64,000 nt of DNA. Source: Pseudomonas furukawaii. Its GTDB lineage: Bacteria; Pseudomonadota; Gammaproteobacteria; Pseudomonadales; Pseudomonadaceae. The stretch spans positions 1,364,001 through 1,428,000 of the forward strand of contig NZ_AP014862.1 of assembly GCF_002355475.1 (NCBI RefSeq), read 5' to 3'. The position numbers and the translations under genes are program-made. The notes beneath the pieces were generated by a model, which was not told where the DNA came from, did not search any database, and saw nothing but the letters and a program-made list of their open reading frames with translations. Shown one piece after another: positions 18,453 through 29,323 of this stretch; the stretch's first letter is position 1; the number at the start of each line of letters is the position of its first letter.

Positions 18453-19367
18453 TCAGCGTGCGGCGCTGACACCCTCCAGGGTGGCGAAGGAGGTGTCCTT
18501 GGCGGTCAGCAGGAAATCGCGCATGAAGGGCGCATCCAGCATGTCCGCACGGATGGCGGCATGGAGGGTGCAGTACAGCCCTTTCTCGCCCAGGCGCCGG
18601 GCCGTGACATAACCCCGGGAACTGTATTCGTGCAGCGCCCAGTTGGGCAGGGCGCACACGCCCCGGCCACTGGCCACCAGCTGCATCATCATCACCGTGA
18701 GCTCCGAAGTGCGGACCTGGGCCGGCTCCACATCCGCCGGTTCGAGGAAACGGGTGAAGATGTCCAGGCGATCCCGCTCGATCGGGTAGGTGATCAGGGT
18801 TTCCGATTCCAGGTCTTCCGGCGTCACGAAGGGGCGGCTGGCCAGAGGGTGCTGGTTGGCCACGGCCAGCAGGGCTTCGTAGGTGAACAGCGGTACGTAG
18901 GTGATGCCGGCCAGGTCGATCGGGTCGGAGGTCACCACCAGGTCCAGGTCACCCCGGGCCAGGGCCGGCAAGGGGGCGAAGGAAAAGCCTGAGGCCAGGT
19001 CCAGTTCCACTTCCGGCCAGGCATCGCGGAACTGGTCGATGGTGGGCATCAGCCACTGGAAGCAGCTGTGGCACTCGATGGCCATGTGCAGGCGGCCGGC
19101 GGTGCCGCCGGCGAGCCGCGCCAGGTCACGCTCGGCGCCGCGCAACTGGGGCAGGACGCTGTCGGCCAGTTGCAGGAGGCGCAGGCCGGCACTGGTGAAA
19201 CGCACCGGCTTGGTCTTGCGCACGAACAGCGGCATGCCGAGGCGTTCCTCCAGCTCCTTGAACTGGTGGGAGAGGGCCGACTGGGTCAGGTGCAGGCGCT
19301 CGGCGGCTTCCACCAGGCTGTCGGCTTCGCGCAGGGCGTGCAGGGTCTTGAGATGGCGCAGCTCGAG
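18453..19367 (-). CDS. metR: LysR-family regulator MetR
   Basis: A ~304-residue LysR-type regulator whose N-terminus LELRHLKTLHALREADSLVEAAERLHLTQ (read in two pieces, helix-turn-helix at about 15-35) matches MetR, as do IECHSCFQWLMP and TSDPIDLAGITYVPLF in the effector domain. MetR activates methionine synthase genes with homocysteine as co-effector. Start choice: a GTG at 19367 follows GGAG by nine bases and gives the N-terminus of other MetR proteins. An ATG at 19385 would add six residues but has no Shine-Dalgarno sequence. Neighbours are unrelated, so its targets are probably elsewhere. Confidence 0.88.
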   Translation of the reverse strand, partial: LELRHLKTLHALREADSLVEAAERLHLTQSALSHQFKELEERLGMPLFVRKTKPVRFTSAGLRLLQLADSVLPQLRGAERDLARLAGGTAGRLHMAIECHSCFQWLMPTIDQFRDAWPEVELDLASGFSFAPLPALARGDLDLVVTSDPIDLAGITYVPLFTYEALLAVANQHPLASRPFVTPEDLESETLITYPIERDRLDIFTRFLEPADVEPAQVRTSELTVMMMQLVASGRGVCALPNWALHEYSSRGYVTARRLGEKGLYCTLHAAIRADMLDAPFMRDFLLTAKDTSFATLEGVSAAR

Positions 19368-19607
19368 CACGGGGCGGTTCTCCATGAGGAAAATTCTAGA
19401 TAAATGATGATTCGTTGAGTTTGTCTCAAGTTGATGCGGCTGTCGACGGGCCCCAGGCGCACCCATCGCGTCGTCCGTCCGTTAATGGCGGGCCGCCGAC
19501 GACCGTTCGGCGTCCTTCATCAAAGTGTCATGGTTCTGTGGCAGTGCGACGCACGGGAATTCATCAGAATCGCGGTCGACTGGGGTTTTTCGTTCTGGAT
19601 TTTCGAT

Positions 19608-20603
19608 ATGCGTGTGCTGATCCTGCTCGCCGCGCTTCTTTGCGGCGTGCCTTCCTTTGCTTTCGCCACCACCCGCTGCGACGTCACCGTGCCCACGGAA
19701 ACGGTCGCACTGGGTGAGGTGCGCCTGGCCTACCAGAGCGTGGGCCGGGATCGGGATCCGGCTCTGCTGCTGGTCATGGGGCTGGGCGGGCAACTGATCC
19801 ACTGGCCCGACGAGGTGGTGCGGCGTCTCTGCCAGAGCGGCTTCCGGGTGATCCGCTTCGACAATCGCGATGTCGGCCTGTCCGCCTGGGTCGGGGCCGC
19901 GCCTTCGGTGAACCTGTCTTATGAGGTGGTGCGCTACCGCCTCGGACTGCCGGTGGCGGCGCCCTACGGCCTGCGGGACATGGCCGGGGATGCGTTGCAC
20001 CTGCTGGATGCCCTGGGGATAGGCGAGGCCCATGTGCTGGGGGCCAGCATGGGCGGGATGATCGCCCAGCACCTGGCGGACATGGCCCCTGAGCGGGTAT
20101 TGAGCCTGACCCTGGTGATGACCAGTTCCGGTGCCCAGGGGCTGCCGGCGCCCAGCCCCGCGCTGCTGGAACTGCTGGCGCGCCGCGAGGCACCGAGCCG
20201 CGAGGTGGCCATTGCGCAGCAGGCGGACCTGCTGGGCGCTCTGGGCAGCCCCGAAGTGGCCGATGATCGGGACCAACTGCTGGAGCAGGCGGCGCGTGCC
20301 TACGACCGGTCCTTCGACCCCGAGGGGGTGCAGCGGCAGATGCTGGCGATCCTCGCCGAGCCCAGCCGTGTCGACCTGCTCAACCGCCTGCGCGTGCCGA
20401 CGCTGGTGGTCCACGGCACTGCCGATCCCTTGCTGCCGGTGATGCATGGTGTGCACGTGGCCGCCCATATCAAGGGCTCGGAGCTGCGGCTGATCCCCGG
20501 CCTGGCCCATCGCTTCCAGGAGGCCTTCAAGGAGCCGCTATTGGCGGCGGTGCTGCCCCATCTGCTGGCCCATCGCGCGGAGGGGCATGTGGCGCAGCTT
20601 TAG
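19608..20603 (+). CDS. secreted alpha/beta hydrolase
   Basis: A 331-residue alpha/beta-hydrolase fold protein. A signal peptide (MRVLILLAALLCGVPSFAFA) precedes VRLAYQSVGRDRDPALLLVMGLGGQ. The nucleophile elbow GASMGG holds the catalytic Ser, FDNRDVGLS is the usual strand-turn, and VVHGTADPLLP and GLAHRF supply Asp and His. The ATG at 19608 is chosen because it puts the signal peptide at the N-terminus; the frame is open back to 19431. The substrate is unknown; relatives are esterases or lactonases such as 3-oxoadipate enol-lactonase-like enzymes, but an exported form argues for another role. Confidence 0.8.
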   Translation: MRVLILLAALLCGVPSFAFATTRCDVTVPTETVALGEVRLAYQSVGRDRDPALLLVMGLGGQLIHWPDEVVRRLCQSGFRVIRFDNRDVGLSAWVGAAPSVNLSYEVVRYRLGLPVAAPYGLRDMAGDALHLLDALGIGEAHVLGASMGGMIAQHLADMAPERVLSLTLVMTSSGAQGLPAPSPALLELLARREAPSREVAIAQQADLLGALGSPEVADDRDQLLEQAARAYDRSFDPEGVQRQMLAILAEPSRVDLLNRLRVPTLVVHGTADPLLPVMHGVHVAAHIKGSELRLIPGLAHRFQEAFKEPLLAAVLPHLLAHRAEGHVAQL

Positions 20604-20618
20604 CTGTGGGGGAATCCA

Positions 20619-20684
20619 TTGGCGAGCGAGTGGGCTTGCTCGCGAAGGTCATCACTGCGTTCGCCGGCGAGCCGGCTGCTACGA
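20619..20684. repeat. REP-like palindromes
   Basis: Between the hydrolase and glpD lie two imperfect palindromes, GCGAGCGAGTGGGCTTGCTCGC and a second around GCCGGCGAGCCGGC. These resemble the REP sequences common in Pseudomonas intergenic regions; related copies occur at 38097-38162 and 53934-53963. Confidence 0.65.
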
Positions 20685-20742
20685 CGTGAGACCCCGCGAC
20701 GCGTCCTGCAATCCCGGAAACAGGCCTTCGTCTGATCCGGCC

Positions 20743-22275
20743 TCAAGCCGCATCGGCCCTTGGTCGATGGGGCGGCTGCTGCTGTTTGAGGTACTGGGCC
20801 AGCCGCGCCTGCTGGCCGGGGGTCATGAACAGGCCCAGCTTGGTGCGGCGCCAGAGGATGTCCTCGGCGCTCATGGCCCATTCCTCGCGGCACAGGTAAT
20901 CCACTTCACGGGCATACAGGCCGGCGCCCAGGTGTTCGCCCAGGTCCACCAGCTCCCGCACACCCTCCAGCAGACGCCAGGTGCGGCTGCCATAGAGGCT
21001 GGCCCAGCGCCGTGCCAGGCTCGTCGGCAGCCAGCCGTGGCTGGCGCACAAGGTTTCCACCAGGGCGCTGCGGGTCTCCATGCCTTCGCCGCCGGGCAGC
21101 GGCGCCTTTGCAGTCCAGGCACCGCCGGCCAACGGAAACCAGGGAGCCAGCTGTTGCAGGGCGGACTCGGCCAGTCGGCGGTAGGTAGTGAGCTTGCCGC
21201 CGAAGACCGACAGCAGCGGCGCCTCCCCCGGGTGTCCGGCGAGGGCCAGGGTGTAGTCGCGGGTGACGGCGGACGGGTCGGCGGACTCATCGTCGCAGAG
21301 CGGGCGCACGCCGGCGTAGCTGTGGAGGATGTCGTCCTCGGCCAGTTGGCGCTTGAAGTGGCGATTGACCACGTCCAGCAGGTAGCGGGTTTCCTCGGGG
21401 GTGATGGCGACGTCCGCCGGATCGCCGTGGTACTCGCGGTCGGTGGTGCCGATCAGGCTGAAGCGCTCCAGGTAGGGAATGACGAAGACGATCCGGCGAT
21501 CCTCGTTCTGCAGGATGTAGGCCTGTTCACCGTCATGCAGGCGCGGCACGACGATATGGCTGCCCTGGATCAGGCGGATGCCGTAGGGCGCGCGCTGCTT
21601 GAGGTCGTGCTCGATGACGCGGGCGACCCAGGGACCTGCGGCGTTGACCAGGGCGCGGGCGCGGATGGACAGCAGGCTGCCATCGGAGCGTTCCAGGTGG
21701 ATGTGCCAAAGCCCTTTGCTGCGGCGGGCGCTGACGCAGCGAGTGCGGGTGTGGACATGGGCGCCATGCTCCCGGGCGGCCATGGCGTTTAGCACCACCA
21801 GGCGGGCATCGTCCACCCAGCAGTCGGAGTATTCGAAGCCCTGGGTGATTTCCGCCTGCAGGGGGCTGCCAGCGCCGAAGCGCAGTCCCCGCGACGCGGG
21901 CAGCCGCTCGCGCTTGCCCAGGTGGTCGTAGAGGAACAGACCGGCGCGGATCATCCAGGCCGGGCGCAGGTGCGGGCGGTGGGGGAGGATGAAGCGCATG
22001 GGCTTGATGATGTGCGGCGCCTTGGCCAGCAGCACTTCGCGCTCGGCGAGGGCCTCGCGCACCAAGCGGAATTCATGATGTTCCAGGTAGCGCAGGCCAC
22101 CGTGGATCAGTTTGCTGCTGGCGGATGAGGTGTGTTGCGCGAGGTCGTCCTTTTCGCAAAGGAACACCGACAGGCCGCGTCCGGCCGCGTCGGCGGCGAT
22201 GCCGGCGCCATTGATGCCGCCGCCGATCACGGCGAGGTCATAGACTTCAGCGATAGGGGAGTGGCTGTGATTCAT
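20743..22275 (-). CDS. glpD: glycerol-3-phosphate dehydrogenase (aerobic, FAD)
   Basis: A 510-residue membrane-associated flavoprotein. The dinucleotide-binding motif DLAVIGGGINGAGIAADAAG is at the N-terminus, followed by ASSKLIHGGLRYLE, the GlpD family signature. It oxidises sn-glycerol-3-phosphate to dihydroxyacetone phosphate and passes electrons to ubiquinone. Two GlpR-like boxes lie upstream (22287-22326). It is on the same strand as glpR, 132 bp downstream of it. In other Pseudomonas glpD closes a glpFKRD series; here glpK is on the opposite strand (see findings). Confidence 0.94.
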   Translation of the reverse strand: MNHSHSPIAEVYDLAVIGGGINGAGIAADAAGRGLSVFLCEKDDLAQHTSSASSKLIHGGLRYLEHHEFRLVREALAEREVLLAKAPHIIKPMRFILPHRPHLRPAWMIRAGLFLYDHLGKRERLPASRGLRFGAGSPLQAEITQGFEYSDCWVDDARLVVLNAMAAREHGAHVHTRTRCVSARRSKGLWHIHLERSDGSLLSIRARALVNAAGPWVARVIEHDLKQRAPYGIRLIQGSHIVVPRLHDGEQAYILQNEDRRIVFVIPYLERFSLIGTTDREYHGDPADVAITPEETRYLLDVVNRHFKRQLAEDDILHSYAGVRPLCDDESADPSAVTRDYTLALAGHPGEAPLLSVFGGKLTTYRRLAESALQQLAPWFPLAGGAWTAKAPLPGGEGMETRSALVETLCASHGWLPTSLARRWASLYGSRTWRLLEGVRELVDLGEHLGAGLYAREVDYLCREEWAMSAEDILWRRTKLGLFMTPGQQARLAQYLKQQQPPHRPRADAA

Positions 22276-22286
22276 CGCGGGGCACC

Positions 22287-22326
22287 GTAATCGAAATCGA
22301 ACTCTAGATGTTCATTTTCGAAAATA
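22287..22326. promoter_or_regulatory. two GlpR-like operator boxes upstream of glpD
   Basis: The box at 22308-22326 matches 16 of 19 positions of the E. coli GlpR consensus (ATKTTCGWWAWCGAACATW). A weaker box at 22287-22305 matches about 13 of 19. They lie 12-51 bp upstream of the glpD start, where a repressor would block its promoter. Confidence 0.6.
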
Positions 22327-22407
22327 GCCTAGTCGAGTGAACGAAAGATGACCAGCCCGGTCTCGGCCTCGACGCCGGGCGGTCATGGGGGTTCAGGCTG
22401 GCGTCGG

Positions 22408-23166
22408 TCAGACCCGTTCCAGGTGGACCTTGTGCTCGGCGAGGAGGCGGGAAAGGGCGGGGGAGGGCTGGTGGTCGGTGAACAGGCGGTCCACCAGGGC
22501 GATGGAGCCCAGGCGAACCAGGGCGTTGCGGCCGAACTTGCTGGAGTCGGCGGCAAGGAATACCTGGCGGGCGTTGTCGATGATGGCCTGGGAGACGCGG
22601 ACTTCCTGGTAGTCGAAATCCAGCAGGCTGCCGTCTTCGTCGATGCCGCTGATGCCCACCACGGCGTAGTCCACCTTGAACTGGTGGATGAAGTCGACCG
22701 CCGCCTGGCCGACGATGCCGCCGTCGCTGCGCACCGTGCCGCCAGCCACCAGGACCTCGAAGTCCGACTTGTCCGCCAGTTGTGCCGCCACATGGAGGTT
22801 GTTGGTGATCACCTTCAGGCCCTTGTGGCCCATGAGGGCGCGTGCGATGGCTTCGGTGGTGGTGCCGATGTTGATGAACAGCGAGGCGTGGTCGGGGATG
22901 TACTCGGCCACCGCGTCGGCGATCCGCTGCTTCTCGTCGCGGTTCTGGCCGGCGCGCATGGCGTAGGCGGTATTCTGGATGCTCGAGGCCTCGGCCGCCG
23001 CGCCGCCGTGGGTTCGCCGCAGCAGGCCGTGTTCGGCCAGCTGGTTGATGTCGCGGCGGATGGTCTGCGGGGTCACGGCGAAGGCCTGGGCCAGTTCGTC
23101 GATGCTGACGTAGCCGCGATCGCGGGCGAGTTCGAGGATGTCCTGTTGTCGTGGGCCCAGGTTCAT
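22408..23166 (-). CDS. glpR: DeoR-family glycerol regulon repressor
   Basis: A 252-residue DeoR-type repressor: N-terminal helix-turn-helix ([25 protein letters not shown] in the usual position, residues ~19-43), then the sugar-phosphate-binding domain with [13 protein letters not shown] and [12 protein letters not shown]. Glycerol-3-phosphate is the known inducer. It is transcribed towards glpD and divergent from ybaK-glpK, with a GlpR-like box at 23252-23270 in the divergent region, suggesting autoregulation and control of both arms. Confidence 0.92.
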   Translation of the reverse strand: MNLGPRQQDILELARDRGYVSIDELAQAFAVTPQTIRRDINQLAEHGLLRRTHGGAAAEASSIQNTAYAMRAGQNRDEKQRIADAVAEYIPDHASLFINIGTTTEAIARALMGHKGLKVITNNLHVAAQLADKSDFEVLVAGGTVRSDGGIVGQAAVDFIHQFKVDYAVVGISGIDEDGSLLDFDYQEVRVSQAIIDNARQVFLAADSSKFGRNALVRLGSIALVDRLFTDHQPSPALSRLLAEHKVHLERV

Positions 23167-23251
23167 GCTGGCTCCTTGTGCTGCGCGGCATTATAGCGGC
23201 GTGCTGCCGAATGGCCGCTTTTCCGCTAAGGTACGCCGAATCTGTCGCAGG

Positions 23252-23270
23252 ATTTTCACAATCGAACATG
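23252..23270. promoter_or_regulatory. GlpR-like box overlapping the ybaK start codon
   Basis: Sixteen of 19 positions match the GlpR consensus (ATTTTCACAATCGAACAT, then G). The last three bases are the ATG of ybaK. No similar box is seen in the 61 bp directly before glpK, so glpK control probably acts here through a ybaK-glpK transcript. Confidence 0.55.
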
Positions 23271-23738
23271 ACTCCCGCCATCGATCTGCTGAAGAAGGCC
23301 AAGGCCGAGCACAAGGTGCTCAGCTATGCCCACGACCCCAAGGCGCCCTCCTATGGTCTGGAGGCCGCCGAAAAGCTCAACCTGGACCCCGCCCGGGTGT
23401 TCAAGACCCTGCTGGCGACCACCGAGAAGGGCGAGTTGCTGGTGGCGGTGGTGCCGGTGGCCGGCACCCTCGACCTCAAGGCCCTGGCCCAGGCTGCGGG
23501 CGCGAAGAAGGCCGAGATGGCGGACCCGAACCAGGCACAGCGGGCCACCGGTTACCTGGTGGGCGGCATCAGCCCGCTGGGGCAGAAGAAGCGCCTGCGT
23601 ACCTTCATCGACAGCAGCGCCCGCCGGTTCGACAGCATTCATGTCAGCGCCGGGCGTCGGGGACTGGAGGTGGAACTCGCCGCCGAGACCCTGGCCACCC
23701 ATACCCAGGGGCAGTTCGCCGATATCGGCCGGCCCTGA
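23268..23738 (+). CDS. ybaK: Cys-tRNA(Pro)/Cys-tRNA(Cys) deacylase YbaK
   Basis: A 156-residue YbaK/EbsC protein. Members hydrolyse Cys mischarged onto tRNA-Pro in trans. The N-terminus MTPAIDLLKKAKAEHKVLSY, the KTLLATTEKGELLVAVVP strand and the C-terminal GGISPLGQKKRLRTFID segment are typical; the invariant Lys of the GxxxxxKT region is present (ARVFKTLL). The ATG at 23268 is chosen because it matches the family N-terminus. It lies 61 bp upstream of glpK on the same strand, which puts a translation quality-control gene in the glycerol regulon. Confidence 0.9.
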   Translation: MTPAIDLLKKAKAEHKVLSYAHDPKAPSYGLEAAEKLNLDPARVFKTLLATTEKGELLVAVVPVAGTLDLKALAQAAGAKKAEMADPNQAQRATGYLVGGISPLGQKKRLRTFIDSSARRFDSIHVSAGRRGLEVELAAETLATHTQGQFADIGRP

Positions 23739-23799
23739 GCGCGTTCCCCGTTCCCCGGCGCTCCGCTGGCTCCAGAACCCATAACAAGGAAGCATCGCC

Positions 23800-25287
<1,488 letters not shown>

Positions 25288-25425
25288 GCCGCCGGGGTGC
25301 GTCCGCGCCTTGGACTGGCGCCGTCGCACTGGGCGAGCTGTACTCAATCCGATGCTGGCGACTGTACGGCGCAAGGAGCGCCGCAAGCTGGCATGCTGGA
25401 CCTCTCACCCCTTCAGGAGCTCGCC

Positions 25426-26208
25426 ATGCAGCTGGATTTCCACCAGGTCGACGCCTTCACCCAACGCCCCTTCGGCGGCAACCCGGCAGTGGTCTATCGC
25501 CTCGACGCCTGGCTAGATGACCAACTGATGCAGCGTATCGCCGCAGAGCACAACCAGTCGGAAACCGCCTTCCTGGTCAGGGAGGGGAGCGCCTGGCATA
25601 TCCGCTGGTTCACGCCCAAGGCGGAGGTTCCGCTCTGCGGCCACGCGACCCTGGCCAGCGCCCACGTGTTGCTGGAGATTTTCCAGGAGCCGGGTGATCG
25701 CCTGGAGTTCACCAGCAAGTCCGGCCCTTTGCGGGTGAGCCGCGAGGAGGAGGGGCGCCTGGCCCTGGATTTCCCGGCCCAGGTTCCCCAGGAAGCCGGG
25801 GTGACCCTGGAGCTGGAACATGCCCTGGGCGTCGCGCCGGTGGACGCCTTGGGGGCCAGTTTCCTGATGGCGGTGCTGGACAGCGAACAGGCGGTTCGTG
25901 CCTGCTCGCCGGACTTCAAGGCGTTGGCGAAGTTGCCTTGGGCCGGTGTGATCGTCACGGCGCCAGGCATGAAGCACGACTTCGTTTCACGCTTCTTCGC
26001 ACCGGTGATCGGGATCGAGGAGGACCCGGTGACCGGGGCCGCCCACTGCATGCTGATTCCCTATTGGGCCAACCGGCTCGGCAAGCGCGTCTTGCGGGCC
26101 GAGCAGTGTTCCGCCCGCAGCGGCGAACTCTGGTGCCGCCTGGATGGCGATCGCGTGAGCATCGCCGGGCACTCGGTGCTGGTGGCCAGTGGCAGGCTCT
26201 GGGTATGA
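25426..26208 (+). CDS. PhzF family isomerase-like protein
   Basis: A 260-residue PhzF-fold protein: MQLDFHQVDAFTQRPFGGNPAVV at the N-terminus, NQSETAFLV with the catalytic-type Glu, FTPKAEVPLCGHATLA, and the C-terminal EEDPVTGAAH motif. Family members are isomerases or epimerases; the phenazine enzyme PhzF is one, but most are of unknown substrate, and no phenazine genes are nearby. The ATG at 25426 follows AGGAG by six bases; the frame is open upstream. A bidirectional terminator separates it from the convergent ABC ATPase gene. Confidence 0.88.
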   Translation: MQLDFHQVDAFTQRPFGGNPAVVYRLDAWLDDQLMQRIAAEHNQSETAFLVREGSAWHIRWFTPKAEVPLCGHATLASAHVLLEIFQEPGDRLEFTSKSGPLRVSREEEGRLALDFPAQVPQEAGVTLELEHALGVAPVDALGASFLMAVLDSEQAVRACSPDFKALAKLPWAGVIVTAPGMKHDFVSRFFAPVIGIEEDPVTGAAHCMLIPYWANRLGKRVLRAEQCSARSGELWCRLDGDRVSIAGHSVLVASGRLWV

Positions 26209-26262
26209 GGGCGCGGGAAGGCGGGCGATACGGAGCCTGACCCCCTCGTCGTGAGGCTCATG

Positions 26263-26286
26263 AAAAGGCGCATTTGCGCCTTTTTT
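26263..26286. terminator. bidirectional terminator
   Basis: AAAAGGCGC (26263-26271) pairs with GCGCCTTTT (26276-26284) around an ATTT loop. The A-run on one side and T-run on the other allow termination of both the PhzF gene and the convergent ABC ATPase gene. Confidence 0.85.
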
Positions 26287-26294
26287 GCCGAGTG

Positions 26295-27404
26295 TCAGAG
26301 CGCCCCGCTGATGCGGCGAACGCCGGACTCCTGGGGTGTGAAGTGGGCGGCGACGCTGCCCTGGGCGGGGAAGACCACCAGGTGATCGGCGGCAACGCGA
26401 ATGCCTACGTCCTGGCCGGGCTGGTGGTCGGCATGGCTGGGGAAGATGGATTCCAGCTGGCTGCCGGTGGCCAGTTGCAGGCGATACAGCGTGGCGGCAC
26501 CGAGGAAGGTCTTGCCGATCACCGTCGCCCGCAGGTCGCTCTCCGGCGCGTGGACGATGTCGTCCGGACGCAGCAGTACGTCCACCGCCGAGCCCTGGGG
26601 CCAGGCATAGGCGCGGTTGCCACGGATGGTGCCCAGTTCGGTGCTCACCGCATCGGCCGACACCAACTGGCCGCGGATAAAGTAACCCTGGCCGACGAAG
26701 CTGGCGACGAAGGGCGTCACCGGCTCGTGGTAGAGGTTGTAGGGGGTGTCCCACTGTTCCAGCAGGCCATTGCGGAACACGCCGACATGGTCGCTGACGG
26801 CGAAGGCCTCTTCCTGATCGTGGGTCACCAGGATGGCGCTGGTGCCCCGCGCCTTGAGGATCTCCCGGACTTCCTGGCTCAGTCGGCGGCGCAGTTCGCC
26901 ATCGAGATTGGAGAAGGGCTCGTCCAGCAGCAGCAGGCGAGGTTCCGGTGCCAGGGCCCGGGCGAGGGAGACGCGCTGTTGCTGACCGCCCGACAACTCA
27001 TGGGGATAGCGCTTGGCAAGATGACCCAGCTTCACCAGTTCCAGCAGTTCGGCCACCTTGCGTTCGCTGTCGGGGGCCTTGCGGATGCCGAAGGCGACGT
27101 TGTCGGCCACCGTCAGGTGCGGGAACAGGGCGTAGTCCTGGAAGACCATGCCGATGCGTCGCTTCTCCGGCGCCAGGGTGAAGCCAGCGCGGGAGATGAC
27201 TTCGTCGGCCAGCTGGATTTCCCCTTCGAGCACCGGCTCGAATCCCGCGATGGCACGCAGCGTGGTGGTCTTGCCGCAGCCGGAGGGGCCGAGCAGGCAG
27301 CCGATATCGCCGGCGTTGAGGTGGAGGTTCAACCCCCGTACCACATGCTGGTCGTGGTAGCCGCAGGTCAGGTTGCGGAGGCTGAGGAGAATGTCGTGGG
27401 TCAT
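26295..27404 (-). CDS. ABC transporter ATP-binding protein (FbpC/PotA-like)
   Basis: A 369-residue importer ATPase: Walker [11 protein letters not shown] (about residues 39-48), Q-loop [12 protein letters not shown], signature LSGGQQQRV, Walker [14 protein letters not shown]-loop THDQEEA, then a C-terminal TOBE-like domain. The sequence is closest in style to ferric iron or spermidine/putrescine importer ATPases. Its start overlaps the argF stop by four bases (27401-27404). No permease or binding-protein gene is adjacent, so the transporter it serves is unknown. The same gene pair occurs in P. aeruginosa. Confidence 0.85.
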   Translation of the reverse strand: MTHDILLSLRNLTCGYHDQHVVRGLNLHLNAGDIGCLLGPSGCGKTTTLRAIAGFEPVLEGEIQLADEVISRAGFTLAPEKRRIGMVFQDYALFPHLTVADNVAFGIRKAPDSERKVAELLELVKLGHLAKRYPHELSGGQQQRVSLARALAPEPRLLLLDEPFSNLDGELRRRLSQEVREILKARGTSAILVTHDQEEAFAVSDHVGVFRNGLLEQWDTPYNLYHEPVTPFVASFVGQGYFIRGQLVSADAVSTELGTIRGNRAYAWPQGSAVDVLLRPDDIVHAPESDLRATVIGKTFLGAATLYRLQLATGSQLESIFPSHADHQPGQDVGIRVAADHLVVFPAQGSVAAHFTPQESGVRRISGAL

Positions 27405-28318
27405 GCGTGGTGGGCGTGTTCGACCAGCAGTTCGAGCAGCGCCTTCTGGGCGTGGAGTCGGTTCTCCGCCTGGTCCCAGGCGACGGAGCGCGGGTCGTCC
27501 AGCAGGTCCTCGCTGATTTCTTCACCGCGGTGGGCCGGCAGGCAATGCATGAAGATTGCGTCCTCGGCGGCGAGGTCGAGGAGCGCCTTGTTCACCTGGT
27601 ACGGGGAGAACAGTGCCAGGCGCTTGGCGGTTTCCTCTTCCTGGCCCATGGAGGTCCAGACATCGGTGCTCACCAGGTGGACGCCGGTCACGGCCTCCTT
27701 CGGGTCGCGTGTCACCATCACGCGGTCGCCGGCCCTGGCGAGCAGGCTGGCGCTGGGTTCGTAGCCTTCCGGGCAGGCGACGCGCAGCTGGAAGTCGAAC
27801 TGGATGGCCGCCTCGATATAGGAGTTGCACATGTTGTTGCCGTCGCCGATCCAGGCCACCGTCTTGCCCTGGATGCTTCCGCGATGTTCGAGGAAGGTCT
27901 GCATGTCCGCCAGCAACTGGCAGGGGTGCAGGTCGTCGGACAGGCCGTTGATCACCGGCACGCGGGAGTGGGCGGCGAATTCGGTCAGCGTGCTGTGGGC
28001 GAAGGTGCGGATCATCACCGCATCCAGCATGCGCGACATGACGATGGCGCAGTCGCTGATGGGCTCGCCGCGACCCAGCTGGGTGTCGCGCGGGGACAGG
28101 AAGATGGCCTGGCCGCCGAGCTGGATCATGCCCGCCTCGAAGGACAGGCGAGTCCGGGTGGACGCCTTCTCGAAGATCATCCCCAGTACGCGGCTCTTCA
28201 GGGGTTCGTAACGCACGCCTCGGTTGCGCAGATCCTTCAGCTCGGTGCCTCGACGGATCAGGCTGTTCAGCTCCTGGGGAGTGCAGTCCATCAGGGAGAG
28301 AAAATGCCTAGCGCTCAT
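27401..28318 (-). CDS. argF: ornithine carbamoyltransferase, anabolic
   Basis: A 305-residue OTCase. Carbamoyl-phosphate motif STRTRLSF ([13 protein letters not shown]), [11 protein letters not shown], and the ornithine-binding [11 protein letters not shown] are all intact. It makes citrulline from ornithine and carbamoyl phosphate in arginine synthesis; argG for the next step lies at 36868-38085. The ATG at 28318 follows AAAGG; earlier in-frame codons read through the leader. Promoter and ArgR-type site at 28437-28464. Confidence 0.95.
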   Translation of the reverse strand: MSARHFLSLMDCTPQELNSLIRRGTELKDLRNRGVRYEPLKSRVLGMIFEKASTRTRLSFEAGMIQLGGQAIFLSPRDTQLGRGEPISDCAIVMSRMLDAVMIRTFAHSTLTEFAAHSRVPVINGLSDDLHPCQLLADMQTFLEHRGSIQGKTVAWIGDGNNMCNSYIEAAIQFDFQLRVACPEGYEPSASLLARAGDRVMVTRDPKEAVTGVHLVSTDVWTSMGQEEETAKRLALFSPYQVNKALLDLAAEDAIFMHCLPAHRGEEISEDLLDDPRSVAWDQAENRLHAQKALLELLVEHAHHA

Positions 28319-28436
28319 GGTTACTACCTTTCTTCTTTTGCCTTTGGCCGCTGTCCTGGCCGGGTGATGCGGGAACAACGTAGGCGGGACGGGCGGTTGA
28401 AGCCGCACGTGGCGACGATTAGGGGGAAGGCGCGAT

Positions 28437-28464
28437 CTTATAAGGATTTGTCGCCTGATGCCAA
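28437..28464 (-). promoter_or_regulatory. argF promoter with ArgR site
   Basis: On the minus strand TTGGCA (28459-28464) and TATAAG (28437-28442) form a sigma-70 promoter with a 16-bp spacer. The plus strand at 28449-28464 reads TGTCGC-N8-AA, an exact match to the Pseudomonas ArgR half-site consensus, and overlaps the -35 box and spacer. Repression of argF by arginine-bound ArgR is known in P. aeruginosa. The rest of the 427-bp gap to 28746 holds no gene that I can support. Confidence 0.75.
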
Positions 28465-28745
28465 CAGGGGCCTGGACGGGGCCGGCTCGGTGGCGTTTGA
28501 GGCCGTTTCCCTCGCGGGTTCGTCACGGAATAGCCGGGTGGGAATGGCGGTTTTCCCCCTCGCCGATGCCGAGCTCGACGGTGCTCGATAGGAAATTTCA
28601 ACAGGCAGCTTGGGAAGGCGTGAACTGATGCGCCTGGGGACCCCGTTGCTAAGGTTTCGCGTCCCCCGAGCACGGCTTCGGGGGATGGGTCGCAGATGGA
28701 TGTTCTGCGAGGCCATCACGCCATACCTGAATCATGGAGATATAA

Positions 28746-29186
28746 ATGAAGAAGTTCCTTGCTACCGCCGGCCTGGTCACCGTCATCGCCGCCGTCACCG
28801 GCTGCAGCAGCTACAACGTCAGCCAGCCGATCGCCCCGGTCGCTGGCGCAGTCAAGACCAATCTGAAGGCGGATGTCGCCGTCGGCGAGGCCATCAGCGG
28901 CCAATCGTCGGTAAACATCCTGTTTGGCGTCATCAAGATCGGTGGCGACAACCAGTTCGCCGACGGCGTGACCTATGGCGCCGAGAGCGGCTCCGGGATC
29001 AACCTGGCCGCCTTCGACCCGGTCTCCAGCGCCAAGGCCGCTGCGGCGTTCAAGGCGGTGAAAGGTTCCGGCGCCGACCTGATCGTCGCTCCGCGCTACG
29101 AAGTGAGCGTGAACGACTACCTCGTCTTCAAGCAGGTCAGCGTGAAGGTGACCGGCAACAAGGGCACCATCCAGTCGATCCGCTGA
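28746..29186 (+). CDS. putative lipoprotein (146 aa)
   Basis: MKKFLATAGLVTVIAAVTGC gives a clear lipobox (VTGC, Cys20). The mature part is Ala/Gly/Val-rich, contains LFGVIKIGGDNQFADGVTYG and ends KVTGNKGTIQSIR. I do not recognise a named domain; the C-terminal part resembles small Pseudomonas lipoproteins of TRL-like type (VNILFG, ATP-free). Start ATG at 28746 after a GGAGAT site. A CCCCCGA/TCGGGGG hairpin lies in the upstream region. Followed by a strong hairpin at 29198-29226. Confidence 0.8.
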   Translation: MKKFLATAGLVTVIAAVTGCSSYNVSQPIAPVAGAVKTNLKADVAVGEAISGQSSVNILFGVIKIGGDNQFADGVTYGAESGSGINLAAFDPVSSAKAAAAFKAVKGSGADLIVAPRYEVSVNDYLVFKQVSVKVTGNKGTIQSIR

Positions 29187-29197
29187 GCCGGTAAGTC

Positions 29198-29226
29198 GAA
29201 TCGGCAGGTCTGATGCCTGCCGATTC
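29198..29226 (+). terminator. hairpin after the lipoprotein gene
   Basis: GAATCGGCAGG (29198-29208) pairs perfectly with CCTGCCGATTC (29216-29226), an 11-bp stem 12 bp after the stop codon. A T-run is lacking, so termination is likely but not certain. Confidence 0.6.
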
Positions 29227-29323
29227 ATGCCGTTGAGGCTACTGGCCGGCTGCCCGAACCGGCGCCATAGTCTTGATCTCGCGACCCGACCGGTCGTCTC
29301 GAACAAGAACATGAGGCCAGGCG

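Noticed and set aside
28319..28745. Short open frames between argF and the lipoprotein gene
   Set aside because: They cross the argF promoter and ArgR site and show no ribosome-binding site or recognisable sequence.
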